In this document: positions 22,573 to 34,679 of the stretch, one piece after another | How positions within the stretch are numbered: the stretch's first letter is position 1 | Layout of the letters: every line of letters begins with the position of its first letter | DNA from: Sclerodactyla briareus | Taxonomy: Eukaryota > Echinodermata > Holothuroidea > Dendrochirotida > Sclerodactylidae | Direction: 5' to 3' | Length of the DNA: 64,000 bases | NCBI GenBank assembly: GCA_026419785.1 | Contig: JAODTK010000056.1 | Coordinates: 143,501 to 207,500 of the forward strand | Notes under the pieces: model-generated | What the model was told of the DNA's origin: nothing | Databases searched by the model: none | The model's input: only the letters and a program-made list of their open reading frames with translations | Program-made: the position numbers and the translations under genes

Positions 22573-23299
22573 AATGCTGATGACGTTTGCACCGTCGTAT
22601 GTTTGGGTGTGCCCTCGTGCATGGCATCACGTTGAGTGCTCCCCGAGTGAAGTGTTAGCTAATGTTATTTTCCAGATCTGGTGACACCCGCCTCTGCATG
22701 GTGTCAGTCTCGTTAAATTAGCGTAGCTAATCGAGGGAGAGGGGCATGTCCCAGATAATCCTGAAACATTCATAGGTATACGTATTGCAAGCGCATATCT
22801 GGGTGAAATACTGACACATGTTGCTCCAGGGAAGTAACCATTTAAACCCCGGTAATGCAACATTCATGGTTCGTTGTTCTAATAATGTTGGTAAATGTGG
22901 GGAATATTTGTAAGATTTGGTGCAGGTGTAGGATGTGCAATTCTCGTCATGGGAATTTCGACAGACCGTTCCGTACATTTTTATGGATATCAGATTGATA
23001 GCATACCCGAATGACCATTGACCAAAACTAAATACGGCAACCGATATTGGACCTAATAATGACACCCTTTGCAAATTGACAAACCACTCCCCAGCCGCAG
23101 ACGGCGCCCATGATTCTTCTTCAGGACGACAGCGGGTATTGTACAGTGTATAGGCATATGATATTCATCAAATTGCTGTGGTCGAGTTAGGAGCCCAACC
23201 ACACCATTTTAAAAACACCCATTTTGAAAATGTCTGAACACAGCCGCAATCACGATACACGCCAATTTTGTATTTTTATCTCCTTCATTCCCTGTGCAG
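22573..23299. other. Non-coding intron-like sequence
   Basis: I see nothing recognisable. It ends in the acceptor CCCTGTGCAG before the Thr-rich exon. Confidence 0.4.
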
Positions 23300-23432
23300 C
23301 TGATAACGGGAAGCCCACGACTGCCGATCCTTTCACGACTACGACTGTCACGACTACGACTGTCACGACTGCTACTACGGAAGCATCCGGCGACGAGGAA
23401 CGACACACCAATAACGACTGCTACGACGGCAG
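23300..23432 (+). CDS. Thr-rich linker exon 2
   Basis: The acceptor CCCTGTGCAG is at 23290-23299 and the donor GGCAG/GTAAAC at 23432. Entering in phase 1 it reads ADNGKPTTADPFTTTTVTTT and onward with more Thr, then EASGD. In that frame the last third turns into an unlike sequence (ERHTNNDCYDG). Shifting by one base after 'GGCGA' restores a Thr-rich end (PITTATTA) and a phase-1 donor. The exon is 133 bp, one base over a multiple of three, as expected if one base is extra. The role is probably an O-glycosylated stalk. It lies between the first-exon array and the REJ-type exons. Confidence 0.68.
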
Positions 23433-24116
23433 GTAAACATTATACTGGGTGATTAAGGTCCAATCCTGGTCCGAATAGTCAAGTAACAGATGTTCTTCAT
23501 ACCAGCACAAGCTAACCGAGATCATAAGCAGAAAAAAAAAACATCCCACGATATTCGACGATTTTGCATATTATTGCAAGTTGGAGTTATTTTTAGTCCT
23601 GTGTCATATTATAATTATTATTATTAATCCGTGACGTCACATGGGATATTTCGCAGCAGATGGTTATGCGCCATCAACTTGTTGGCAAACTCGGGTTCGG
23701 CCGAACATTCGGTTTCTGTCATATTACTGATCAATGGAATTACTTAGGAAGACCGGGAGTGTATACTGGGACCTACTGTGAGCCTCTCCGATAGTGCAAA
23801 AACTTTGCGGATGTGCTGGTATTCTATATAATGTAACGAAACTATAATAAATATATTCAATTAAAAAATTGCAATGGAATTTATCACTGTTCACTGGTTC
23901 TTTCTTATAATTAATTGTTCAGTCTATTATTTCCAGGTTTCTCTAATTGTAAAATTCCCAGAAAACCGCAGTAAGCACGGATAACACGGATACCCCCCCC
24001 CCCCCACCCCCCCCCCCCCCCTCTTCCGGTTCGTAGCTTTTTGAAACACTAATAAGTATGTTCTACAAGTAATGTGGCTGTAGATGGTTTCTGGGGGTAG
24101 GACACCCTCCCCCCCC

Positions 24117-24148
<32 letters not shown>

Positions 24149-26492
24149 TTTCCACGCTAGTAAGGTGGCGTATGCGAGGAGGCATATGCTGAGGCAGTGT
24201 ACCAAGTGCTTCCGTGAATTTCAGGAAAGAACGAGCCGATTACAGGAAATTTTGAATTTTCGATGTGAAGCACTAGTACTACTACAAAGCATGCTACCGC
24301 CACTTCTAGCCGGCACAATTCATTCTGGATTTGGTAGTATTGTGGCAAATGTAGTTTATTGTTAGACAGCCGAATCGACACACGCTCAAAATGCAAAAAA
24401 CGAAACGAACGATTACTGTCCAAATGGACCGGGGTTTTTTTTTCCCCCGTGGGGACCTTCCATGTCTAATGAGCTAGTCTGTAAAGCATAGCTGGACTAA
24501 CAATAAGCAAGCATGTTTATAACAGAAACAGTGCATGCGCATATAGTTTCGTTTGTCAAAACGGTTCGGCATGACAGTACATAGTAAACAGATATAAGGC
24601 TTCTGTGTGTAGTACGATCGTCTATAAAGGTTTTCATTTGGGAGTCATACCACCCCCCATACCACCACCCCCCCCCCCCCCCCCCCCCCCCACTAAGGAC
24701 TCGAGCTACTAACATTTTTTAAAATACAAAACCACTATTTCGATATTCAGTGAACGTTTTGCAGCTGTTATTCAATATAAAAAAAAAAATGAATACTAGG
24801 GTATCGACCTAAATTCCCACACAACTGCTTTTGGACACCGTAACTTTCAAGTTTCCTCATATCTATGGGGCTCTCGTGGCCGAACCGAAAGTGGGTTGGC
24901 GGCTCGTACATGGCATCACTGGATCGCTGAATTGATAACTATTTTTCAACAAATGTGCACATGCTGAATTGTATAGCTTCATACAACATAAAAAGCATTT
25001 AGTCATTTGCCTATTCTGAAATGTGTGTTGAAGAGTTCTGCAGAATATATAACTAGATTTGAGAGGAAGAAACCAAAAGCGAGATAGTATTACCAATTGG
25101 TATAAAACGCAAAATACGGCGTGGTATTCATCTTCTAAAGTTTCCAGAAGAACGAAGTATGCATCGACCCTAAAGGTATAAGTGTAACGTCCATACGTTG
25201 TTCGCCACCGGTTTGCAGGGGTTGATCAAGGCGATGGAAGAAGGGAAGGTGACTTCGTATTAGAGCCTACGATCAAATGCGCTTACAACATACGCCCTGG
25301 TCATTGAGGCAACTAGCGAGCCAAAAAATCGGTGTCAGTGCCGCGCACCCATACCAGGTCTACTCCGCGGGTCCCTGCTATATGGTTACCTGAATAATGA
25401 GAAGTAGTAGATAGTAGAAAGAAGGTATAGCACCGTACTCAGTGGTGCAAAGGAAGGAGAGCTTCGCCGGGATTCGAACTCGCAATCTTTCGATTACCAG
25501 CACGGCACCCTACTGGGCTCATTCCGTTTTCCACCTGATACTGTAGGATCCTGATTGTGTCACGGGACTAAAACAATTGCACACAGGAAAACAACGCATA
25601 ATTCTAACGTCATGGGAAAGCGAATAAGTTCTAAATCAAGTGCTACAAAATGCCCGTTTTTTGTGATTTTTCTGTCCATTTTCTTTTACATACTGGGAGC
25701 GGGGGACGGAAGTAGAAAACAATTCTAGAGAGAATTCCCAATGAATGACATTTTTTGCGACATTATTGCAATGTGTAGATGATTTGGACAGAGCGTCAAA
25801 AGGCTCGGGAAGTGCCATTTTCTGCAATCTGGGCAAACAAAAAACTTCCATCGCTACGTGCCAACGATGGTGGCGCTCCATTTGATACTCTATCGGGTTT
25901 GGACCCTTCAAAAAATCCAGCATCCGCCCCGATACCTTGTGGAAGAATGACTCCTGCAAAATGTATTCAGCTCAATAATATTGACAAGAACACTATCACA
26001 ATAATGATATTGATATTTTTTTTGTATAGATTTGTACTCCTCAAAATTTGACGCTGTAGACTGTCAATACCCATTCAGTAATGTAAAAACAGTTTAATAG
26101 AGAAGAAAAATCAGTATGTTAAGTTGGGGAGTAAACGGTGACCCTCCATATTTTGTCAATATTCAGGGTGCCACCAATGCAAAATGAATAACCATATGGG
26201 GAAAACCACGAAGTGCTCTATAGTTGCTAAACACTTGTGTAGCATGTTAAACCAAGGGGCTTCGCCCATCGATAAGATGGGACGGGGGAAGAATATTATG
26301 AACAAGCTCCTTGTGGGCCAGCTCGAATCCATGACTCCCACACAGGGTTTCATTAGAAACGCTACCATTTCGGTACATTAACTGGCTGTTTTTTTTTTTT
26401 TTCGTTATATAGAGGGGCGAGGCACAGTGAGGGTACGAAGGGGCTGTACGTGGTCTGTTTGATTATCACTCCCAACATTGCCTCTTCCACAG
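23433..26492. other. Intron with three long poly-C runs and a SINE
   Basis: C runs of roughly 20-40 bases occur at about 23993-24021, 24107-24147 and 24660-24692. Open frames over them are homopolymer artefacts. No exon is supported between 23433 and 26492. Confidence 0.5.
25455..25535 (-). mobile_element. tRNA-derived SINE head
   Basis: On the minus strand 'TGAGCCCAGTAGGGTGCCG' and GTTCGAATCCCGGC occupy the positions of box A and box B. The flanking body is short. Probably an old SINE. Confidence 0.6.
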
Positions 26493-26644
26493 GGCCCCCG
26501 TTGGGATTGACGATATTAGATCACTGCCTCAAGTGTCCTTCCCACCAACCGGCAGCCCGTGGACTGTCCACCTCTATTCAGTGAACGACGCATTCGCCTC
26601 CGTGAAACCAGAAGACATTGAGATGACAGTGGGCGCTGGAGGGG
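26493..26644 (+). CDS. Extracellular-type exon of the large gene
   Basis: A pyrimidine-rich acceptor (CCTCTTCCACAG) precedes it and a strong donor GG/GTGAGT follows it. One frame is open for 50 codons across the whole exon: APVGIDDIRSLPQVSFPP, then PWTVHLYSVNDAF and KPEDIEMTVGAGG. The GC content is clearly above the flanks. It begins in phase 2 and ends in phase 1. No named domain is recognised. Beta-strand-like alternation suggests an Ig/FnIII-like fold. It sits between the Thr-rich exon and exons that look like the REJ region, so it probably belongs to the same gene. Confidence 0.68.
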
Positions 26645-27419
26645 GTGAGTGAACACGTAACGGATACTAGACAGAGCAAATTATACAAAACAAACAAACG
26701 AACACCGTATACATCCGGACTGGTCGTATGAAGCGGGGACTGGCGAAACCGTTTGACACCCCGTCCACGAACGGATCCAGTATTGGAACGGGAAAGGAGC
26801 GCAGGGTCCCCAATAATTGCCTTCATGGAGAAGGCGTGTTCCCCTACACCTGCCTTATCGTTCTGTTCATGCAATAAAAGATGCGTGCTTGTCACGCTTA
26901 TTTGACTTCTTTCCGAGTGATAGCATAGCAACAGAATAATCACCACGCCTGCGTATTCAACCTTAGCTCCCTAGCGAAATCACTAGACTATATTCCGTCG
27001 GCTCGTTGCAAGGATTATTTTCCACACGCATGACCAACACAGGCATATATGAATGATAAAACCACGCGTATCATTGCTCTACAAAAGAAGACTCGCCTTT
27101 ACCTTAAGCTATAAAGTCACTGTACCTCATTGGAAAGGGGAAAAAAGAAAAAAGAAATAACGAACTGGAAATGCTAATCAAACATGCAGACACGCACCGT
27201 GGTTCTAGTTTATAGGAGAAAATGGACTATAATATTTAGTTATTATGTAATGTTCTTGTTCCATTTCGTATTTTTCTCCCAGGAACGATTGAAAAAACAT
27301 TCAAAGTCCTTTCATAAACTTTTTTCGCGTGTCAAGTACTTAGCATTTAGTCCCACGAGCTCAAAAGACTGAAGTATCGTCTCACTGATTCGTATCTCTT
27401 CGCTGTCGGTTCCCCATAG
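26645..27419. other. Intron
   Basis: AT-rich; no exon or repeat recognised. Confidence 0.45.
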
Positions 27420-27942
27420 CAGGGAGCCCTGAGGTACACACCGAACAAACCCTTCTGCAGCGTCGCTGTAACAGATTCGCTGACGTCGTCAGCAAGGAAC
27501 AGCATCTGCCGCATCTGTGGCGACGCCGAGACAAACGTCGTAAACAGTTGTGCAGGTCTTGAGACCTTCAACCACGGGACGCAGATACTCGCAAACCTGG
27601 GTTGCGACGGCCAATGATCTCAGTTTTGGACTCGCGGTAGGCGTCGCAAAGATCAACGGCCAAGGTCGGGACGTTCATCGCAGATTGTAAATTGCGAGTG
27701 CGCCGACGTCAGTAGACGCGTCCAACAGCCTGAATCCACGATGTCTGTTAGGCGGTCTCTGGGGATCGGCAGTTCCTGGCCGGCCATTCACGTTACTTCA
27801 GTTCCAGGGTCAGGTCCTCAGAGACGAAGAGCAGGTAGGACTGACGGATCACCGACGTCTACTGCCCTCGATCTGGGTCGGGATTACCACGTTAGCATCG
27901 ATGACGGCCCGCCCATCCATCTCCGACCTGGGGTTAGAGAAG
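27420..27942 (+). CDS. GC-rich coding block of the large gene, frameshifted
   Basis: It follows the acceptor GGTTCCCCATAG. The first 60 codons read well: RYTPNKPFCSVAVTDSL, then RNSICRICGDAETNVVNSCA and FNHGTQILANLGC. After a one-base shift near 27607 it continues as ANDLSFGLAVGVAKINGQGR. Later parts are open in alternative frames (for example TALDLGRDYHVSIDDGPP at about 27860-27915). The exon may end at the donor-like GTAGGA at 27835 or near 27942. Cysteines and strand-like hydrophobic alternation suggest an extracellular domain. The exact frame path is unresolved, and I do not name a family for this part. Confidence 0.55.
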
Positions 27943-28289
27943 GTTGGGTATAATTAGCACGCATACAACCGTACTTATAAAAACGGGCAATGGAATAACA
28001 ACAATGCTTTCCCGAACGTAGCGATTTCTGGGGGGACTAACTGGCCGATAAAGATGACTTTCGGGTGGTTATCAAAACCGCCTTGGCGATTGGTCAACTG
28101 AATCTCCCAGTGGAATCAAGATAAGCATCAAAATAAGAAGGATTATCCTATAACCTAATAAAAATCATTCTAACTATACTATCAAGTGAGGAATCTCTTG
28201 AACGTGGAGAGGTGAATCTAGTGGGGATCTTAGTGTACACTTTCAGAGGAGAGCATGAATTGTAAGAAAACGGGCAAATTAAATGGGAG
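27943..28289. other. Intron sequence
   Basis: Nothing recognised. Confidence 0.4.
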
Positions 28290-28747
28290 GTGCAACAGTG
28301 GAGTTCTTACTCTAGAAACCAATCAAATTGGCCTTCCGGGAACAGAGCAGTTGAGTTCTGCCACATGTTACTATGGACGCCTCCTGTTAATCCTAAATGG
28401 CCCGCCACCGGGTTTGAGGAAGAGATAGCTTCGTTAGTTGGAATTCCAAGATTGAACTTGTTCTTTTTGGTCGTCGCTTTGTAATTCAAATTACCCCGCA
28501 CCCTAAAGAAGGTGTAAGAGATTTGTCCAGAACATATTCACGTGATAGACGTCACCCCGAAATTGATACTGCATTTTTTACGGATCCCAATTTTTACGAG
28601 GAGGAAAGTCCGGAAAGTCGTCACTTGAATTATTGCGAATCTGAAGGCCAGTTAGTACAGAGAGTCATGGATGTGATGGTTCAAAAGTATGTGCAGTTCA
28701 GCAGCAGTCCATTTTATAAGTTCACCCCAAAAACCTCGATTCGATAA
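28290..28747 (+). CDS. Unidentified open coding block
   Basis: From about 28418 to the stop at 28745 one frame is open for 109 codons without an ATG at its head: SWNSKIELVLFGRRFVIQIT, then FFTDPNFYEEESPE and VQRVMDVMVQKYVQFSSS. A second frame is open upstream (28290-28484). The composition is AT-richer than the REJ-type exons, and no clear acceptor or donor borders it. It could be a fragment of a transposon protein or an exon of another gene. No family is recognised. Confidence 0.35.
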
Positions 28748-29915
28748 GATAATAATACTGTGGGCTTAATAATTGTTGGGTTGGGTTCTCGTAATTTTGT
28801 GGGTTTTGGGGGACGGAGACCATTTTCGGAATCAAAATGGCGGATGAATATTGCTCTCAGCAAAATGCATTATTATGTATCATAGATTCCTAATTTTTTT
28901 TTTTTGTCGAATGTGCACACCTAATGCAGTCAGGTTCGCCTAAATTGCCAGGAGTATGAGTACCCGTAAGAGTACTGAAAAAAGGCGCGCGAAACCAACT
29001 GCACGCCTATTACTCAACAAATATTTACCACCCAAGACTGGCATAGTCTCTCCCATAAATTTCCGAACGAGCGATTCGATGTGAACAGTATTGGGTGGTA
29101 TAGGAGCAGAAGCGCAATAGCACATTACCTGAAGTTGTATAGAAGCGGCTCCACTTCCCCCGAGCCTCCCTCTGTGGTACTCAGGTATGGTACACAGGAC
29201 GGAGAGATGTTGATGACGTGGTGTATTCATCGTCACTCCTATGATCTCTGAGAAGAGCGAGCATCCTCGTGTGCTAGGACGATTGAGATGACGTGTTCAT
29301 CTTCCTGGAGGAAGTCCATTACAGAGGACGTAGGCAGGTAATACCGGAGACCTGTTGATATGACGAAGCAGTGTTTGTTTTGATAAGGGTCGTGTGTCAA
29401 GCCTATTAGTAACGTTTTGTTTTCAATTCGGCGAAGGCGAAGTTATTGTAGTAAAATTGTGAAAATACAGTGAATAGTTTCAAATGTTCACGGGCTTGGC
29501 CCAGGAAGTCCCAATCGCGTCGGTGAATGAAATAATGTCGGACGAGATAGCATTTCCACAAACCCTTCTTACGCTGAAAGAGTAAAATAATTCGTAAAGG
29601 AACATCCGACAGTGGACGGAGAATCATTGAAATGGAATTGAACGGGCGATGACTACTGAGATATTACCCCCCCTGCAGACATATTAAAGCATCTATATCA
29701 TGAAATCTAACTTGGAAAAAGTCGGGTAAAGGAAGGTAAAGGAAAGAGAACATTATTGAAGATCCAAATGATGTACCAATGAAATGAGTTGTTGGCCACA
29801 GTGAGGATCTAGAGAACCAGAAAGCCAAAAGGTCCAGTGAGTCATTGACTCTTTTGGACAACCCATAGCCAGACAAGGACAAATAGGAGATTTTAACAGG
29901 TCATTATGGGCAACA
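28748..29915. other. Non-coding
   Basis: No exon, RNA or repeat that I can support. The minus-strand open frames at 28940-29882 have no context. Confidence 0.4.
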
Positions 29916-29919
29916 TACT

Positions 29920-31140
29920 CTTGACAATTTCCTATTTTCCAACCAATAGGGTTCGATACTCTTGATAAGAAAGCTACAAACTGAACTTCATTTTTTTTTT
30001 TTACTTGGACCCCTGGTGACCCTGACCTGACCCAAAAACAATAGGGGTCATGTACTCACATAGAACACACATACCAGTATGGGCTTCATTCATCCAAGTG
30101 GAGTCGAGGTTATCAGTTTACCAAGCCAAATGGCCAAATATCGAATTTTCACAAATTTTCGGTTTCGGACCAAAATTCAATACCACCCTAAATAAAAAAA
30201 ACAATAGGGTCTGCTAATCCCCATAGAAGCTACAACACCAAAACTACAACTGATCGGACAACTGTTCTGGACTCATCGTGTTTACAAGGATTTTCACACT
30301 TTGACCTTGGGTGACCTCAGATGAATTGAGTGACCCCAAAACATTAGGGATCATGTACTATTATGGGGAACACCAAACCAAGTATGAGCTTCATCCATGC
30401 AGGTGGGGTGGGTCGAGTGTAGTTTGGTTACGAGCCGGAAATGGCCAAACATCAAGTTTGACTATTTCTAATTCTCCCAAGAGTAACCCCCAATCACCAC
30501 CCAAAACAAAATGTTCTTGTACTCACCATAGAAAGCTACACACCCAAAGTCAGCTTGATAGGGACCCCAACTGTTTGGATTTGTCGGGTTTACGAGGATT
30601 GCATACTTTGACCAGTGACCTCAGATGTCCTTGACCTCCTGAACCCAAAACAATAGGGATTATGTACTATTCTGGGGAACAACACATACCAAGTAGAGCT
30701 CCATTCATCCAAGGTGGAGTTGGGTAGTGGGTTAACAACGCCAAAATGCCAAACTATCAATTTGACTATTTCCTAATTTTGACCAAAAATGATCCCAATC
30801 AACACCCAAAAAATAGGATTCGTGTACTCCCCATAGGAAAGTAACACACCAAAATTCAGCTTGATCGACCAACTGTTTTGGACTTACTTGTTTACAAAAA
30901 TTTCAGACTTTCGACCTTGGTGACCACAGATGGACCGTTGACCTGCCCCCAAAAACCTAGGAATAATGTATCCTCATGGGAACACACATACCAAGTATGA
31001 GCTCAATCATCCAGGGTGGGGTCGAGTTATGGTGTTTTACAAGCAAAGCGTCACACACAAACACACACAACACACATACACATACACAAAGTTGACTACA
31101 TAGATTCGTCGACTTTTGTCAAGGAATAAAAAACAACCTA
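29920..31140 (-). repeat. Dispersed ~300-bp-unit repeat, reversed copy
   Basis: The reverse complement matches 19435-20575, including the head 'gactacatagattcgtcgac' and the CA-rich stretch near 31050-31090. About four units are visible. Confidence 0.88.
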
Positions 31141-32233
31141 GCTTGACGGGAAAACGGAATGCCGTTAGAGGAATATGAACCCTTACACCTTCTAGAGATT
31201 CTAGAGTAATCGAGTTAAGATTAGGTTATTAAAGCTGGGACATTAGTGTTCAACGGGAGGGGAAGGCAAACGCGAAAATCGCACCTTGGAACGGGAATTT
31301 CGAAATGCTGAATACCCCTTCTTACAAACTGATGCTCTTAATGCATGAAATGAGAAAAGTCTGTCAGATAAACGGGACAACATACCGACTTCATATGATG
31401 TCTTTAAATTTAGAAGTGAGGAGTGAAAGTCAACCATTCCTTCAAAGTGTAGAAAGTGAGGAAAGACAACCCTTTTCTGGTTGACACTTGACAGTTCATC
31501 ATTTACCTCGAAAATATTAAGGTTTGGAGAGAAAATGGTGCATTGTGTATGAGCTCATTTACGGAGTATAGGTTCTACAAGCTAACAAAATTGAATAAAA
31601 AATATAAATTCCTTACAAATTTTCCATTATTCGAATCCTAAATGAAACTCGATCCTCATCGAACCGAGCAGGTGTACAAAGTCCGATGATCTCTCTGACA
31701 ACGAGAAGCTTGACGAAAAGGAGATGGTTCCTGATGCTCTATAACCACTATCCACTAAGTGTTAATCGAATCGGACAAAGATAGAACTGATCGCGTTTAC
31801 AGCTTTTATATTGTGGACCCCTCTTTTTTTTTTGTTTTTTGGAAATCAGATAACCTTTTAATGAACTAACCCTAACCGAGACCCAAGATCCTGCACCACC
31901 CCCCCACCCCCAATAGTAGGCTGAGCATGATAACTCTCACTCATATACGAGGAGGCCTGGGTTATTGATCAGAGACAGGGGTGAGTATCTTCTATCCAGT
32001 TCAAATACGAAAACACACGGAACTACAGTAAACCTTCCACACGAATACGATCTGTGACACACCCCAGTTAACCACCCTCCCACAACGCCTCATTCACCTC
32101 AACACTTGCACTAAATCCGAATTACCAACCCAAACGTAACAATATTAGCGTAGCCCGAAAACGTATATAATCATCACATCCGGCGTTCGTCGCCCGCGTA
32201 CCTCACCATTTACAACGTCGTTGATTTTCTGAG
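31141..32233. other. Intron sequence
   Basis: Mostly AT-rich with no recognised element. A C-rich run lies near 31899-31913. Confidence 0.4.
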
Positions 32234-32396
32234 ATGACTAAACGGGAGCACTGCACGTTTGAGGGGGAAATACGCCGAAGAGCCCGTCATAACGGTCTCC
32301 GAAAGGAAAACGTCCACGGCTGCCGAGGACAGCGTCATTGGAGCACCAGAACAGAAATGGAGCTCCGAGACTCCCATTATCACATGGGCGTGTAGG
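32234..32396 (+). CDS. Probable REJ-region exon
   Basis: A GC-rich island after TTTTCTGAG. A frame open through most of it reads KYAEEPVITVSERKTSTAAE, then PEQKWSSETPIITWACRVSV. A Trp-Ala-Cys end after a short beta-strand is typical of the Ig/FnIII-like repeats in REJ modules. The first third reads better in another frame (TKREHCTFEG), so one indel is needed. The donor GTTAGT at 32397 is acceptable. Assignment to the large gene rests on strand, position and similarity of style to the exon at 34367. Confidence 0.48.
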
Positions 32397-32995
32397 GTTA
32401 GTGTACAGTGGTCGAATGATTGATGAACAGAGGTAGATTGTTTCGTAACGGTCTCTCTCTTTCTCTACACGGATGTGAGAGAAACTTCACACGACCATTC
32501 GCTAATCTTCATTCACGGGCTGGCCTGGTATGAGTATCCAAAGGAGGATGTGTGTTGCAACGACATGCTGATTCCATAGAGTATCTCTGTTGATTGTTTG
32601 AGATGAGCTCGACACAATACCCCGCGTTCAAATGAATAATTTCGGAACAATAGGACGGATCGTAAGGCGGACCATGCAAATGTGGCTATCTTTGTTGTTG
32701 GGGCGTCCATAGTGTAGACCCCACAATGTGTTGTATACACTTGATTTCCGATTCATATAATCTGTCCATCAGCTATCAGATAACATGTTTCACAATCGTC
32801 TTTTATAATTGAAATAGGAATATATAGATAGTTAGATATGTCAGCATTCATCTTCGGCATCATACATTTTTAACAAGAAAAACAAACACATGAAAAAACA
32901 AAAGGCTTAGTGATCCATGACTTATATACTGGCATGATCAAGCTAAGCAATGCCACTTCACATGCTCATAAGACATTACAATCGGGAGTCATGTA
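32397..32995. other. Intron sequence
   Basis: Nothing recognised. Confidence 0.4.
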
Positions 32996-32999
32996 GTAC

Positions 33000-33960
33000 T
33001 CATTATGGAGAATTCAATACAAAGTAAGCACTTCATCCATCCAGGTGGGTGGCAAAAGCTAAGATACCCCAAAATATCATTTTGTTACAGTATTCCCATT
33101 TCCTTCACGCTTGTCCCGGTCTACTCTAAAAATATGAGTTCATGTACTCCCCATAAGGAAGCTACATACCAAATTTCAGCCTGAGCAAACCGGCATTTTG
33201 GGGTGTGGTGTTCTTCAGACTTCAACCTCATCCGAACTTTGATGACATTAGATCTGACTCAAGAACAATAGGGATTGTGTACTCACTATAGGGAAGTCAA
33301 ATACCAAGTATGAGCTTCCTCCGTCAGGTGGGTCGATGGTTATAGTTTAACAAGCTAAACTTGACCCCAAACGAAGTTTTCACAATTTTCCTACAATCTC
33401 CCCCCCCCCCCCCATCCTGGTCTTCACCAGAACTATAGGGTTCTTGTCTTCCCCGCGAGAAAGCTGCATAGCAATTGCAATGATCGGAACAGGCAGTCTG
33501 GACTTATCTTGTAAACAAGATTTTTCCGAACTCAGATAACTTGACCTGCCCCTAAAATAATAGATATAATGACTCATATGAGAATTCACATATGATCTTC
33601 ATCCATCTAGCTGGGGTCGAGTTTTCGTGTAAACAAGCTAACAATAGCCAAATTGACAATTTTTTAAATATTTCATTGTTTTTTTCAAAAATAACTGATT
33701 TTCGGTCTACACAAAACAATAGGGTTCCCATACATCTCATGAGGAGGAACCCCCGCTGCATACGATTTCAGCATGATCGGCCCGACGTTCTGGAACTTAC
33801 AAGATAAAGAGATTATTTCAGACTTTGACTTCTCCCACCCAGATACTGTTTTGATTCCTAACCCTAAAACATAGGATAAGATAGAATCATGGAGAAACCA
33901 CACGACGAGTTGAGCTCCATCCATCCGGATGTGATCGAGTTACTTTGTTAAACAAGCTAA
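33000..33960 (-). repeat. Dispersed ~300-bp-unit repeat, diverged reversed copy
   Basis: It carries the same phrases as 29920-31140 with more substitutions ('catgtactccccataaggaagc', 'gagcttcNtccNtcaggtggg'). A C run is at 33401-33413. Confidence 0.8.
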
Positions 33961-34240
33961 CTTGGGCGCAAATTATATTCTTATTTTAAAATGGGCCCAT
34001 CGGCAGAACAGGAGTAATTTTTGTATATGCAGCTGTGTTAGATTAATATAGTTAAGCATCGAACGCGTTTGAATATAAAAAATACATTCCCTTTGCTGAT
34101 CCATTTCCAAACAAGACTTTAATTCCGTGTAGACCCGAATAGGCATATCTGAGCAGGTATACACATTTTCCTCAAACTCGTAGCACTGTTCCAACGTTTT
34201 TCACCCACGTTTTTACCACGGTCGGAAACAAAAAAAATCA

Positions 34241-34244
34241 TATA

Positions 34245-34293
<49 letters not shown>
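34241..34293. repeat. (TCTA)n microsatellite
   Basis: About thirteen TCTA units without interruption, 75 bp upstream of the exon at 34367. Confidence 0.97.
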
Positions 34294-34294
<1 letters not shown>

Positions 34295-34366
34295 ATGACA
34301 CGTATGTGTTGGATTGTCACTAACCCGACACATTATCTGTTATTACATTACAGTAATCAGTTTCAG

Positions 34367-34617
34367 GGGAACTCGCCACAGTCAGTATGGAAAAGGGACT
34401 TCTGTAGACTCGAAAGGAGGTGACATTCTGTGAGCGCAGATTACGTCAGCCATGTGGAATTTCACAGTCAAGATCATGGGCAGAGACGTCGTTCTCATCC
34501 CGGGGGGGCTTCTTTTAAAAACCGGGAAACCATACACTTCCCCGAGTCTCCATTAAAATGTCCCCCAATGATTGTCCAACCCACTCGATTCAGCGACTCG
34601 GGTAGTCGTCCGAACAG
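34367..34617 (+). CDS. REJ-region exon
   Basis: The acceptor AATCAGTTTCAG is at 34355-34366. In phase 1 it opens GELATVSMEKG. After a one-base shift it reads SVDSKGGDI, then WNFTVKIMGRDVVLIPGG, LLLKTGKPYTS, and after another shift LDSATRVVVRTG. It ends at ACAG/GTTAAT in phase 1. The order 'Ser-x-Asp' motif, Trp-containing strand, small-residue loop, 'GKPYT' and a closing strand is that of an REJ module, the repeated Ig-like unit of receptor-for-egg-jelly and polycystin-1 ectodomains. Length 251 bp, one short of the phase-1-1 expectation, fits a missing base. The G run at about 34500 is a likely error point. Confidence 0.65.
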
Positions 34618-34679
34618 GTTAATCCGTGAAAACATTGTGAATACAAACAAATCAAAATATATGAGGTTATCAGATACGA

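Noticed and set aside
23927..24423. Gly- or Pro-rich frames
   Set aside because: Produced by the poly-C runs.
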